A model generated the notes under the pieces. That model saw only the letters and a list, made by a program, of their open reading frames with translations. It had not been told where the DNA came from and searched no databases. Shown in pieces: positions 34,767 through 42,260 of a stretch of 47,961 bases of DNA; positions within the stretch are counted from its first letter, which is position 1; each line of letters starts with the position of its first letter. The position numbers were made by a program, and so were the translations under genes. Source of the DNA: NVTR01 sp036479015 (GTDB taxonomy: Bacteria; Pseudomonadota; Alphaproteobacteria; Rhodobacterales; Rhodobacteraceae); assembly GCA_036479015.1 (NCBI GenBank), contig JAZGFB010000062.1, positions 1-47,961 on the forward strand. Reading direction: 5' to 3'.

Positions 34767-35264
34767 TCATGCACTCCCCGTGTCATTTTTCCTACGAAAA
34801 TACACAATTGCGGCCACAAAACAAAATGCCAGTTCCACCGTGAAAGTCCAATGAAAGACAAAATTCCAAACCCACCACCCGTAACGCGCGGGAACCTCAA
34901 TAACGTTAAGATGAATATCCGAAAATGGGCGAAACCAGTAAATTTCAGCAGCGAAACTATCCAACAGCGTGTGAAGTAAAAGGCAGATCAATGCGACCAA
35001 AATATATGCTCGCATCCCTTTGTGCCCTAAAACCCATGAAGCAATCCAACCGGCCAAGGCAAGGGAAAGCCAGTATAGCGGCCAGTGGAAAATATAATTG
35101 TGGTGCGCAACCTGGCGGCTGTCCACCAGATAGAACCAAAGCAGATCCATGTCAGGTAGCACCGAACAGACAATGCCAACGGCTAACACGCTTCGTCTGT
35201 TCTTTTGCTTCCTAGCGAATAAGCTTGCAGCCAGATAACCGGCAGGAATGTGAGCAATGAACAT
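34767..35264 (-). CDS. YdjM/DUF457-like membrane protein (LexA-regulated hydrolase type)
   Basis: 165 residues with about four hydrophobic helices. MFIAHIPAGYLAASLF at the N-terminus, LPDMDLL, HHNYIFHWPLYW and LLLHTLLDSF match the YdjM-like pattern, with conserved His and Asp residues that suggest a membrane metal-dependent hydrolase. The biochemical activity of the family is not established. It is one of three genes that separate rpmD from rplO. Its stop lies about 50 bp upstream of the rplO promoter. Confidence 0.7.
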   Translation of the reverse strand: MFIAHIPAGYLAASLFARKQKNRRSVLAVGIVCSVLPDMDLLWFYLVDSRQVAHHNYIFHWPLYWLSLALAGWIASWVLGHKGMRAYILVALICLLLHTLLDSFAAEIYWFRPFSDIHLNVIEVPARYGWWVWNFVFHWTFTVELAFCFVAAIVYFRRKNDTGSA

Positions 35265-35472
35265 GAATAATTACGGCCTTTTGTCAGCACTAATGTCGAA
35301 ATCTAATGCCCCGACCTTTCCTGCCCTGCCACCAACATTGATACCGACCAGGCGTAATTATTCAATCGAATATCTGGGTGCCACATCCACTCCCCTGCAC
35401 AGGGAAAATTTTTCAAACCCAGCCCCCAAAAACAACCGCCTAAAATACTTTCAATAACCCCAAGAATCCCCC

Positions 35473-35501
35473 TTGAGGTCGTCGCCTTTAACCCCTAGAC
35501 A
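35473..35501 (+). promoter_or_regulatory. Candidate promoter of initiator tRNA
   Basis: TTGAGG (35473-35478), 17-nt spacer ending CCCC, then TAGACA (35496-35501), 13 nt before the tRNA 5' end. The CCCC-TANAC arrangement resembles the rpmC and rplO promoters. The 250-bp gap from 35265 otherwise shows only AT-rich sequence without a gene. Confidence 0.55.
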
Positions 35502-35514
35502 CCCCTTACTCTGT

Positions 35515-35591
<77 letters not shown>

Positions 35592-35651
35592 ATATCCCTT
35601 ACAACGCACATTCATCCGGCAGCAATCGCCGCCCTGTGCAGGGCCGCCACC

Positions 35652-36299
35652 CTAGCCGTTTTCCCGTTCCGCCATCTTTGCCAGTGTATCCTTTTCCCGC
35701 TCAACCGCGGCCAAAACGATCCGCGTGGTTTCTGCTGGCAGGTCCAGCGCCAATGCGGCGGCGTGGCCATGGCTGGACATTTTACGCAGGGTTTTGCCGA
35801 CGATGTCGATCAGTTTATCGTCGCTATAGTCTGAAAACTTTTCAACGAAATCGTCCCAGTAGTAGTTCAGAAACACCACATCAACGACGTTTTCCAGCGC
35901 CTGTGAATCCGCTACTCGTTTCAAACGCTCCTTGCGCAGGTACGTGCCAACCTCGGCGATGTCATCGCTGTTATAGCCATTGTCGGCCATAATGCCCCCC
36001 ACCAGTTCCGCGTGCAGTTGGCGCATACCAAGCCGCCATTTCTGATATCCCTCGCGGTTCATCGGAAATGTATCGCGCGGAATTTGCCAGCGCCGTATGT
36101 GCTGGGCGCGCGACGCGATGCGCAACAGCTCGGATGCGTCGGGGTACATCTGTTCAAGCGTCTCGGTCATCCGGTCGGCATAGACGGTTTCGTAAGCACA
36201 CGGGGTGCCATCCACGGTGATTTTACGGGGATCTTCAGCATTCACAGCATCAATGGCACTGATCACGGCGTTGAAACGGTCTGTTGGGGCAAAGGGCAT
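35652..36299 (-). CDS. DUF4202 family protein
   Basis: 215 residues. The pattern RFNAVISAIDAVNAEDPRKI, YADRMTETLEQMYPDAS, LRIASRAQHIRRWQIPRDTFP, YQKWRLGMRQLHAELVGGIM and NVVDVVFLNYYWDDFVEKF fits DUF4202. His residues in AQHIRRW and QLHAEL suggest an HD-domain-like metal site, but this is inference. No function is established. It lies between the rpmD terminator and the fMet tRNA, in the first accessory insert of the ribosomal cluster. Confidence 0.8.
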   Translation of the reverse strand: MPFAPTDRFNAVISAIDAVNAEDPRKITVDGTPCAYETVYADRMTETLEQMYPDASELLRIASRAQHIRRWQIPRDTFPMNREGYQKWRLGMRQLHAELVGGIMADNGYNSDDIAEVGTYLRKERLKRVADSQALENVVDVVFLNYYWDDFVEKFSDYSDDKLIDIVGKTLRKMSSHGHAAALALDLPAETTRIVLAAVEREKDTLAKMAERENG

Positions 36300-36433
36300 T
36301 GGCTGGCTTTCTGATTCTGTTCACAGAGCGACCATAACAAAATATACCCCAGAAATCAGGGGCGTATTGTCACGATACTGGGTACCCTTCTCGGCACTAA
36401 GTTCTGAAACCGATATTCCCTACCTGATCATAC

Positions 36434-36461
36434 AAAAAAACGCCCCGGTTTCCCGAGGCGT
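36434..36461 (-). terminator. Intrinsic terminator after rpmD
   Basis: On the minus strand GACGCCTCGG, loop GAAA, CCGGGGCGTTTTTTT forms a GC-rich stem with one mismatch followed by seven T. It lies about 60 bp after the rpmD stop, so the rpmC-rpmD block ends here rather than reading on to rplO. Confidence 0.85.
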
Positions 36462-36519
36462 CTATTTCCGGCCCCGAAATCTTAAAAGATTTCGACCCGT
36501 TTTCTTTTCAAGAAAACGC

Positions 36520-36708
36520 TTAGCCGCGTTCTTCGATGATCTCCACCAGGTGGCTGATCTTTTCCACCATGCCGCGCACGGAAGGGGTATCTTCCAGTTC
36601 ACGGGTTTTGTTCATCTTATTCAGTCCCAGACCCACCAGGGTTGCCCGCTGTTTGGCGGGGCGGCGGATCGGTGAGCCGATCTGTTTTACAACAATTGTT
36701 TTTGCCAT
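36520..36708 (-). CDS. rpmD: 50S ribosomal protein L30
   Basis: 62 residues: MAKTIVVKQIGSPIRRPAKQ, then ATLVGLGLNKMNKTRELEDTP and VRGMVEKISHLVEIIEE, which is the complete bacterial L30. It follows rpsE by 12 bp. It is the last gene of its transcriptional block because a terminator follows. Confidence 0.97.
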   Translation of the reverse strand: MAKTIVVKQIGSPIRRPAKQRATLVGLGLNKMNKTRELEDTPSVRGMVEKISHLVEIIEERG

Positions 36709-36720
36709 CTGTCCGGTCCC

Positions 36721-37287
36721 TTACGCTTGGGCTGCTTCAGGAGCAGCCTCTTTTTTGGCATCGGGTTTGCCAAGTATCTCGGCAACCTTTTTGCCACGAC
36801 GTTGGGCAACCGAACGCGGTGATGCTTCTTTGCGCAGACCGTCCATGGTGGCGCGGATCATGTTGTACGGGTTAGAAGAACCGATGGATTTTGACACCAC
36901 GTCCTTAATTCCCAACATTTCAAACACGGCGCGCATCGGGCCACCGGCGATGATGCCGGTACCTTCTGGTGCTGTGCGCATCACAACTTTTCCGGCGCCG
37001 TGGCGGCCTTCCATGTCGTGGTGCAGCGTGCGACCTTCGCGCAGTTGCACGCGGATCATGTTGCGCTTGGCGGCTTCACCAGCTTTGCGGATCGCTTCGG
37101 GTACTTCTTTGGCTTTACCTTTGCCAAATCCGACGCGGCCCTTTTGGTCACCAACAACCACGAGGGCCGCAAAGCCAAAGCGTTTACCACCCTTCACGGT
37201 TTTAGATACCCGGTTGATCGCCACGAGACGATCAGCAAATTCCGGATTCTCGTCGCGACGGCCCCGGCCTCTTTGTTCTCTTGCCAT
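36721..37287 (-). CDS. rpsE: 30S ribosomal protein S5
   Basis: 188 residues. LVAINRVSKTVKGGKRFGF begins the double-stranded RNA-binding domain, followed by GDQKGRVGFGKGKAKEVPEAIRKA (split: GDQKGRVGFGKGKAK, EVPEAIRKA) and GTGIIAGGPMRAVFEMLGI. The C-terminal tail is rich in Lys, Ala and Glu. It acts in decoding accuracy. It sits 11 bp after rplR. Confidence 0.97.
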   Translation of the reverse strand: MAREQRGRGRRDENPEFADRLVAINRVSKTVKGGKRFGFAALVVVGDQKGRVGFGKGKAKEVPEAIRKAGEAAKRNMIRVQLREGRTLHHDMEGRHGAGKVVMRTAPEGTGIIAGGPMRAVFEMLGIKDVVSKSIGSSNPYNMIRATMDGLRKEASPRSVAQRRGKKVAEILGKPDAKKEAAPEAAQA

Positions 37288-37298
37288 ATCAATCTCTC

Positions 37299-37658
37299 CT
37301 AAAACTTCAGTCCGCCTTCACGGGCAGCATCGGCCAAAGCCTTAACCTTCCCATGAAAGAGGAAACCACCGCGGTCGAAATAACATTCCGATACCTTGGC
37401 TTTCTTGGCGCGTTCGGCGATCACGGCACCAATTTTGGTGGCCGCTTCGACGTTGTTCTTGCCGACAAAACCCAGATCTTTTTCCATTGAGGAAGCCGAA
37501 GCCAGTGTTACGCCGCTTACATCGTCGATCAATTGAACGCTGATGTTTTTGTTTGAACGGTGAACAGACAGGCGCGGGCGCCCGGCTGCCATTTTCCGCA
37601 ATTTGTTCCGAACGCGCTGGCGGCGCTTCAAGAACAGGTCTCGTTTGCTGTTTGCCAT
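37299..37658 (-). CDS. rplR: 50S ribosomal protein L18
   Basis: 119 residues. FLKRRQRVRNKLRKMAAGRPRLSVHRSNKNI (split: FLKRRQRVRNKLRKMA, AGRPRLSVHRSNKNI) and CYFDRGGFLFHGKVKALADAAREGGL (split: CYFDRGGFLFHGK, VKALADAAREGGL) are the family blocks. It binds 5S rRNA together with L5. The N-terminal basic tail is of normal length. Confidence 0.97.
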   Translation of the reverse strand: MANSKRDLFLKRRQRVRNKLRKMAAGRPRLSVHRSNKNISVQLIDDVSGVTLASASSMEKDLGFVGKNNVEAATKIGAVIAERAKKAKVSECYFDRGGFLFHGKVKALADAAREGGLKF

Positions 37659-37669
37659 GATTTGCGTCC

Positions 37670-38203
37670 TTACTTCTTCTTGCCTTCCTTACGGAAGATA
37701 AATTCACCTTTATATCGGATGCCTTTACCCTTGTAAGGTTCTGGTTTGCGCCATGCGCGAATGTTTGCAGCCACCTGGCCAACCTGCTGAGCGTCAATAC
37801 CTTCAACGATCACATGGGTTTGCTTGGGGGCGGTAACGGTCACACCTTCGGGAATTTGGAACATCACATCATGGCTGTAGCCAAGCTGCAATTTCAGCTT
37901 ATCGCCTTCCAATGTGGCACGGTAACCAACACCGCTGATTTCAAGTTCTTTCTTGAAACCATCGGTAACGCCGGTAACCAGGTTCTGAACACAGGTGCGC
38001 GACATACCCCATTGCTGACGCGCGCGTTTGGAATTGCCGCGCGGCGCGATAGAGATGACATTGTCTTCCACTTTGATGGTGACATCGTCGGTTGCATTAA
38101 AGCTAAGGGTGCCCTTTGGCCCCTTAACTTCGACGGTTTGACCAGACAGTGACGCGGTAACGCCAGAGGGCAGATCGACCGGTTTTTTACCAATACGAGA
38201 CAT
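37670..38203 (-). CDS. rplF: 50S ribosomal protein L6
   Basis: 177 residues with two duplicated alpha/beta domains. MSRIGKKPVDLPSGV is the N-terminus, and the C-terminal motif RKPEPYKGKGIRYKGEFIFRKEGKKK is split as RKPEPYKGKGIRY and KGEFIFRKEGKKK. It binds 23S rRNA near the sarcin-ricin loop. It follows rpsH by 9 bp. Confidence 0.97.
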   Translation of the reverse strand: MSRIGKKPVDLPSGVTASLSGQTVEVKGPKGTLSFNATDDVTIKVEDNVISIAPRGNSKRARQQWGMSRTCVQNLVTGVTDGFKKELEISGVGYRATLEGDKLKLQLGYSHDVMFQIPEGVTVTAPKQTHVIVEGIDAQQVGQVAANIRAWRKPEPYKGKGIRYKGEFIFRKEGKKK

Positions 38204-38212
38204 GCTTTTCCC

Positions 38213-38605
38213 CTAGAATATCTGGCAGAGCACTTCGCCGCCAATATTGGCAGAACGTGCATTTGCATCCGACATCACACCCTTAGAGGTGGAGACAATC
38301 GAAACACCAAGACCCTGACGGACCTGTGGAATTTCATTAGCGCCCATATACACACGCCGACCGGGTTTTGAGACCCGCTTAAGCGTGTGAATGACAGGGG
38401 AGCCATCATAATATTTCAGACTGATCTCAATCGCCGGATGGCCGTCGGCCCCGGTGCTTGGTTCAAAGCCGCGGATATAGCCTTCGTCGGCCAGCACTTC
38501 CAGGACCCGTGTGCGCAGCTTAGAGGCTGGCGTCGAGACCGAGGATTTGCCGCGCAATTGCGCATTCCGTATACGTGTGAGCATATCGCCCAGAGGATCG
38601 TTCAT
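38213..38605 (-). CDS. rpsH: 30S ribosomal protein S8
   Basis: 130 residues: MNDPLGDMLTRIRNAQL, then ASKLRTRVLEVLADEGYI, and the C-terminal GLGVSIVSTSKGVMSDANAR, then GGEVLCQIF. In E. coli S8 represses the spc mRNA. Whether the same control works here is unknown, but rplX/rplE remain in the same transcript. It follows rpsN by 14 bp. Confidence 0.97.
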   Translation of the reverse strand: MNDPLGDMLTRIRNAQLRGKSSVSTPASKLRTRVLEVLADEGYIRGFEPSTGADGHPAIEISLKYYDGSPVIHTLKRVSKPGRRVYMGANEIPQVRQGLGVSIVSTSKGVMSDANARSANIGGEVLCQIF

Positions 38606-38619
38606 AATCTATGCCCTCC

Positions 38620-38925
38620 TTACCAGCTTGATTTCACGAGACCGGGGATTAGGCCATTTGAGCCAAGTTCCCGGAGCGCGATACGGCTGATTTTAAGCTT
38701 ACGGTAATAGCCGTGTGGACGGCCCGTTAGCTGACAGCGGTTGTGAAGACGGGTTGCCGAGCTGTTGCGCGGCAATTTCGCCAGTTTAAGACGTGCCTTG
38801 AAGCGTTCTTCCATCGGCAGGTCCAGGTTCTTCGCGATTTCTTTAAGGGCGGCGCGTTTGGTGGCATAACGATCCACCAGCTTTTGCCGCTTCTTTTCGC
38901 GTTCGATCATTGCTTTTTTAGCCAT
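38620..38925 (-). CDS. rpsN: 30S ribosomal protein S14 (zinc-free long type)
   Basis: 101 residues, the long form without the CxxC zinc ribbon. MAKKAMIEREKKRQKLVDRY and LPRNSSATRLHNRCQLTGRP are typical, with a C-terminal RIALRELGSNGLIPGLVKSSW. It lies between rplE and rpsH with short gaps. Confidence 0.97.
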   Translation of the reverse strand: MAKKAMIEREKKRQKLVDRYATKRAALKEIAKNLDLPMEERFKARLKLAKLPRNSSATRLHNRCQLTGRPHGYYRKLKISRIALRELGSNGLIPGLVKSSW

Positions 38926-38944
38926 GTCAGATTTTCCCTCGCGA

Positions 38945-39508
38945 TCAGCTGTTGAAAGGCATGTTGAATAGCTTCAACAGCGATTTTGCTTCCGCATTAG
39001 TATGCGCGGTGGTGCAGATGATGATGTCCATTCCCCAGGTGACGTCGACTTTGTCGAAATCAATCTCAGGGAAAACCAACAGTTCCTTCAGACCCATGGC
39101 ATAGTTGCCACGGCCATCAAAGGACGTGCCCGATATGCCGCGAAAGTCACGGATACGGGGCATGGCGACGGTGACCAAACGGTCCAAGAATTCGTACATC
39201 TTGTTGCCGCGCAATGTCACCTTGGTACCAAGGGGCATGTCTTCGCGAACACGGAATGTAGCGATGGAATTCTTGGCCTTGTTGATCACAGCCTGTTGGC
39301 CGGCGATCAGCGTCAGTTCAGCTTGGGCACCCTTGGCCTTTTTGCTGTCCTTAACGGTTTCAGAACCACAACCAATGTTCAGACAAATTTTGTCCAGACG
39401 CGGGATCATCATGTCGTTCTTATAGGAATACTCTTCCTTAAGGGCGGCACGAATTGTGTCTTTATACTGCGCCTTTAGGCGCGGGGTGTAGGTGGCTGCA
39501 TCTAACAT
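38945..39508 (-). CDS. rplE: 50S ribosomal protein L5
   Basis: 187 residues. YTPRLKAQYKDTIRAAL, PRLDKICLNIGCG, FRVREDMPLGTKVTLRG and a C-terminal DVTWGMDIIICTTAHTNAEAKSLL (split: DVTWGMDIIICTTAH, TNAEAKSLL) are the family blocks. It binds 5S rRNA. Its start overlaps the rplX stop by one base. Confidence 0.97.
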   Translation of the reverse strand: MLDAATYTPRLKAQYKDTIRAALKEEYSYKNDMMIPRLDKICLNIGCGSETVKDSKKAKGAQAELTLIAGQQAVINKAKNSIATFRVREDMPLGTKVTLRGNKMYEFLDRLVTVAMPRIRDFRGISGTSFDGRGNYAMGLKELLVFPEIDFDKVDVTWGMDIIICTTAHTNAEAKSLLKLFNMPFNS

Positions 39509-39813
39509 CAGATCACGTCCCCTGTGGTTTTGGCGAAACGCACCTTTTTGTCGTCTTCCATACGGAAACCAACGCGGGTGGCTTTACCTTTGGCATCCAG
39601 CAGCGCCAGATTGGACAGCTGAATTGGCATCGCCTGGGGCACGCGGCCGCCCTGCTCTGCTTGGCTTTGCTTAACGTGGCGGATGGCGACATTTACGCCA
39701 TCAACCACTGCCTTGCCTGATTTTGGGTTAACTGAGGTGATATCACCCTGCTTGCCCTTATCCTTACCGGACAGCACGACGACGGTGTCGCCTTTGCGCA
39801 ATTTGGCGGCCAT
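39508..39813 (-). CDS. rplX: 50S ribosomal protein L24
   Basis: 101 residues. KLRKGDTVVVLSGKDKGKQGDI is the KOW motif (split: KLRKGDTVVVLSG, KDKGKQGDI), followed by VVDGVNVAIRHVKQSQAEQGG (split: VVDGVNVAIRHVK, QSQAEQGG). It is an assembly initiator of the large subunit. It overlaps both neighbours by one base, so it is translationally coupled. Confidence 0.97.
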   Translation of the reverse strand: MAAKLRKGDTVVVLSGKDKGKQGDITSVNPKSGKAVVDGVNVAIRHVKQSQAEQGGRVPQAMPIQLSNLALLDAKGKATRVGFRMEDDKKVRFAKTTGDVI

Positions 39814-40181
39814 TACAGAACCTCCGGGGCAAGTGAAATGATTTTCATAAAGTTCTTGGCGCGCAACTCGCGAACAACTGGCCCAAAGATACGGGTGCCC
39901 AGGGGCTCATTTGCGGTGTTCAGGATCACAGCGGCGTTTCCGTCAAAGCGGATCGCTGTGCCGTCTTCGCGGCGAACTTCTTTGCGGGTGCGTACAACAA
40001 CGGCTTTACGCACGTCGCCTTTTTTTACGCGACCGCGTGGGATGGCTTCCTTTACCGAGACGACAATAACGTCGCCTACGGACGCATATCTGCGCTTGGA
40101 ACCACCCAATACCTTGATACACTGAACGCGCTTAGCGCCTGAGTTGTCAGCGACTTCAAGGTTGGTCTGCATCTGGATCAT
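39813..40181 (-). CDS. rplN: 50S ribosomal protein L14
   Basis: 122 residues. MIQMQTNLEVADNSGAKRVQ opens the family pattern, with VIVVSVKEAIPRGRVKKGDV and GTRIFGPVVRELRAKNFMKI. It forms part of an intersubunit bridge. A 67-bp gap separates it from rpsQ. It is the normal first gene of the spc operon in enterobacteria. Confidence 0.98.
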   Translation of the reverse strand: MIQMQTNLEVADNSGAKRVQCIKVLGGSKRRYASVGDVIVVSVKEAIPRGRVKKGDVRKAVVVRTRKEVRREDGTAIRFDGNAAVILNTANEPLGTRIFGPVVRELRAKNFMKIISLAPEVL

Positions 40182-40248
40182 TTAGATTCTCCCGACCTGT
40201 GGGGACTTTTGCCCCAGGGTTTCGATGAACCGGAAAGGTTTTCGTTTA

Positions 40249-40476
40249 CTAAACGAGAACCTCCCAGCGTTTGGTTTTCGACTTGGGCGCACATTCTTGA
40301 ATGCGCACCTGGTCACCTGTCTTAAAGGTGTTCTTCTCATCGTGGGCCCGGTATTTTTTGGACTTACGGATGGTTTTCTTCATCACAGGGTGTGTGAAAC
40401 GGCGTTCAACAGAAACGGTAACTGTTTGTGCATTGGCGTCGCTGGTCACGGTGCCTGTCAGGATGCGTTTTGGCAT
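40249..40476 (-). CDS. rpsQ: 30S ribosomal protein S17
   Basis: 75 residues with the OB-fold pattern: MPKRILTGTVTSDANAQTVTV, then ERRFTHPVMKKTIRKSKKY, then HDEKNTFKTGDQVRIQE. It binds the 5' domain of 16S rRNA early in assembly. It follows rpmC by 12 bp. Confidence 0.97.
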   Translation of the reverse strand: MPKRILTGTVTSDANAQTVTVSVERRFTHPVMKKTIRKSKKYRAHDEKNTFKTGDQVRIQECAPKSKTKRWEVLV

Positions 40477-40488
40477 TGTTCAGGCCCC

Positions 40489-40695
40489 CTATTCGGCTTT
40501 GGCTGCCGCAGCAGCCTTTTCGTTCAGAATTGTCTTTACACGTGCAGCACCACGGCGCGCAGCACGAATACCTGATGTGTTTTCCAGCTGGCCGGTGGCC
40601 TGTTGGAAACGCAGGTTGAATGATTCTTTTTTGAAGTTGGCAAGATCTTCCTGAAGCTGGTCAGGTGTCTTGTCACGTAATTCGCTGGCGCTCAT
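40489..40695 (-). CDS. rpmC: 50S ribosomal protein L29
   Basis: 68 residues: SASELRDKTPDQLQEDLANF, KKESFNLRFQQATGQLENTS and IRAARRGAARVKTILNE. It is near the peptide exit tunnel. Normally rplP is immediately upstream; here it is 4.6 kb away and rpmC is the first gene of its own block behind the 40785-40813 promoter. A leader of about 80 nt precedes it. Confidence 0.96.
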   Translation of the reverse strand: MSASELRDKTPDQLQEDLANFKKESFNLRFQQATGQLENTSGIRAARRGAARVKTILNEKAAAAAKAE

Positions 40696-40784
40696 GCGCG
40701 GTATCCTTTCAACATCACCGGCGGGCCCTTGTTACGATTAACAATAGGTCACCCTGATTCCCCGGTGGAGGGAGTGAAGAGTGG

Positions 40785-40813
40785 CGTATAGGGGGGAACC
40801 AACTGCATGACAA
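40785..40813 (-). promoter_or_regulatory. Candidate promoter of the rpmC-rpmD block
   Basis: On the minus strand TTGTCA (40813-40808), 17-nt spacer ending in CCCCCC, then TATACG (40790-40785). Five of six -35 and four of six -10 positions match sigma70 consensus. The string CCCCTATACGCC is identical to that at the rplO promoter. Confidence 0.65.
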
Positions 40814-40825
40814 GACTTTATTGGG

Positions 40826-41437
40826 CTACTCTTTCATGAGCCCGCGCGCTCGTTCCAGCATGTCGTTCATTGCCGTTTGGAGTATTTTAGTCCCGGCCAA
40901 CAATATCAACGGTTCTGGTAGAACTGTATGACCCGGCTTAATGTACCGGCTTCTGTAAGGCCGGTCATACGTTTCATCCAAAATTCTTAGGTGATCGAAA
41001 AATACTCGCCATCGCAATCTGGGATTCGGCTCACCAGACTCGGCAAGACGAAGTCTAACTTCGTCAGGCATCTCAAGGTGCTGAGTATTTGAGAACACCA
41101 AATCGATGAATTTGACTTCATCGAAGTGATTCCTTGCGGAGAGGTATGCTTGGTAAGTGTTATGGCTATACTTCCGTAATGACTTTTCGTCTTCTCCGCC
41201 GCCTCTTAGAACGGTTTTGAGCGTCAGTTCGGTAGTGAGGCCAACCAACTGCATAACTGGGCCTGCGAAAGTCATCGTGTCAAAATGCAGGTCATTGCCA
41301 AGCGAAATGCTCTCTGCAGCTTTCTGATAGGCAGATATCCACGCGAGGTGCCCTTCAATGCTCATTTCCTCATCTTTGGAGACGTTCACTGGCCAAAGCT
41401 GATCCCACTCGATGGCGTCGCTAAACGAAGATATCAC
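40826..41437 (-). CDS. Unknown protein with HEPN-like helical segment
   Basis: 203 residues, GTG start at 41437 preceded by AAAGGAT. I do not recognise a family with certainty. The stretch VGLTTELTLKTVLRGGG, then KSLRKYSHNTYQAYLSARNH (about 66-103), resembles the helix pair of HEPN and related AbiV-like proteins, where an acidic helix ending in LK is followed by a short loop and H-x4-L-type helix. The canonical R-x4-6-H RNase motif is not clear. The rest (about 105-203) has no motif. It is somewhat more AT-rich than the ribosomal neighbours, and opens the accessory insert between rpmC and rplP. It sits on the ribosomal strand with its own RBS. A nuclease or defence role is a guess. Confidence 0.5.
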   Translation of the reverse strand: MISSFSDAIEWDQLWPVNVSKDEEMSIEGHLAWISAYQKAAESISLGNDLHFDTMTFAGPVMQLVGLTTELTLKTVLRGGGEDEKSLRKYSHNTYQAYLSARNHFDEVKFIDLVFSNTQHLEMPDEVRLRLAESGEPNPRLRWRVFFDHLRILDETYDRPYRSRYIKPGHTVLPEPLILLAGTKILQTAMNDMLERARGLMKE

Positions 41438-41467
41438 GGTTCTATTATCCTTTATTCTCAGGTTTTA

Positions 41468-41485
41468 GCAAGCGTAGGGTGGGTG
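41468..41485. repeat. REP-like repeat, left copy
   Basis: GCAAGCGTAGGGTGGGTG matches GCAAGCGTAGGATGGGTG at 45096-45113 with one difference. Each copy continues into an inverted repeat. The two copies bracket the Doc to GIY-YIG part of the accessory insert. Confidence 0.7.
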
Positions 41486-41514
41486 CCACCCCACCACAAC
41501 CCAACAAAGGGCCT

Positions 41515-41610
41515 CGCCTGACCTTGGGGAGGTGCGAAGCGCCTTCCCGTCACACCTTTGGTGCGCCGACTTTTAGTGGCATGCCTCAGGCATGACGGGA
41601 AGGTCAGGCG
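41515..41610. repeat. Nested multi-palindromic element of about 96 bp
   Basis: Outer arms CGCCTGACCTT (41515-41525) and AAGGTCAGGCG (41600-41610) are perfect 11-bp complements. Inside, CCTTCCCGTCA (41542-41552) pairs perfectly with TGACGGGAAGG (41593-41603), which overlaps the outer right arm, so two folds compete. CATGCCT-C-AGGCATG (41580-41594) and CACC-TTT-GGTG (about 41553-41563) are further hairpins. No gene overlaps it. It looks like an interspersed structured repeat or a remnant of a mobile element, not a simple terminator. Confidence 0.7.
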
Positions 41611-41692
41611 CGGCCCGGCGGGTTCTTGCAGACAAACAGTAGAACTCCCATTATAAGGGGAATTGAAACCAAACCGAGATATATCGCCAGTC

Positions 41693-41878
41693 ATGAACAA
41701 GATCACGACCAATCCAAAGGCCAACGCGCCACGCATAGTCCGCAGCGCCAAAACCGGGCAGTTTGTTTCAGTGCAAAGCACCAACGGCAATGAAAAGTCC
41801 CGCGCGAAATCGGTCACCGCAGTCAAAGGCGCCTCAGCGCGGCGACGTGATGCGTTGAAACGGCTGGCAGATCGCTAG
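41693..41878 (+). CDS. Small basic protein, likely antitoxin partner of the Doc-like toxin
   Basis: 61 residues (MNKITTNPKANAPRIVRSAK, then GQFVSVQSTNGNEKSRAKSV, then a Lys/Arg-rich tail ARRRDALKRLADR). It is too short for a firm domain call. It is placed directly before the Doc-like frame, as antitoxins of doc modules usually are, and its stop lies inside the region where the toxin should start. AAGGGGAATTGAAACC upstream may hold a ribosome-binding site. The assignment rests mainly on position; a DNA-binding fold is not evident. Confidence 0.55.
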   Translation: MNKITTNPKANAPRIVRSAKTGQFVSVQSTNGNEKSRAKSVTAVKGASARRRDALKRLADR

Positions 41879-42260
41879 GCGGCACTACCGGCTGACACTG
41901 GCCGATGCCATTGTCGCCCATGACGAAGCCTTAACCTATGGCGGGCGTGACGGGGTCAGCAGCCTGCATTTGATTGAATCGGCTATCGCCCGACCCTATT
42001 CAGGCTATCACAGACCGATTGAACAAAAGGCCGCAGCACTCCTTCATAGTATGGTGGGAAATCACGGGTTCGTGGACGGGAACAAACGCACTGCCTGGCT
42101 GCTGGTTGAGCTGCTGATTGATCGGAGCGATTACATGTTAACCATTGCTCCCGATGAACCGATCGATGATCTGGTCGTTTCGGTTGCCAAGGGGCAGATT
42201 AATTTCGACGATTTGGTGTTGTGGTTCAAACCCCGCCTGCGCCGCCAAAACCATCTGTGA
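41877..42260 (+). CDS. doc: Fic/Doc-family toxin (death-on-curing), no canonical start codon
   Basis: The frame encodes HYRLTLADAIVAHDEALTYGG, then SLHLIESAIARPYSGYHRP, then HSMVGNHGFVDGNKRTAWLL (each from a continuous frame). HGFVDGNKRTA is the intact Fic motif HxFx(D/E)GNKR of Doc, which phosphorylates EF-Tu in P1. The whole fold seems present. However, between the in-frame TGA at 41856 and TTG 41970 there is no ATG, GTG or TTG; the likely ancestral start falls at AGG 41877, right after the antitoxin stop TAG. Translation could begin at TTG 41970, which would delete about 30 residues, or at a rare start such as CTG 41892. It may therefore be an inactivated toxin. Its stop overlaps the next start (GTGA). 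Confidence 0.8.
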   Translation, partial: RRHYRLTLADAIVAHDEALTYGGRDGVSSLHLIESAIARPYSGYHRPIEQKAAALLHSMVGNHGFVDGNKRTAWLLVELLIDRSDYMLTIAPDEPIDDLVVSVAKGQINFDDLVLWFKPRLRRQNHL

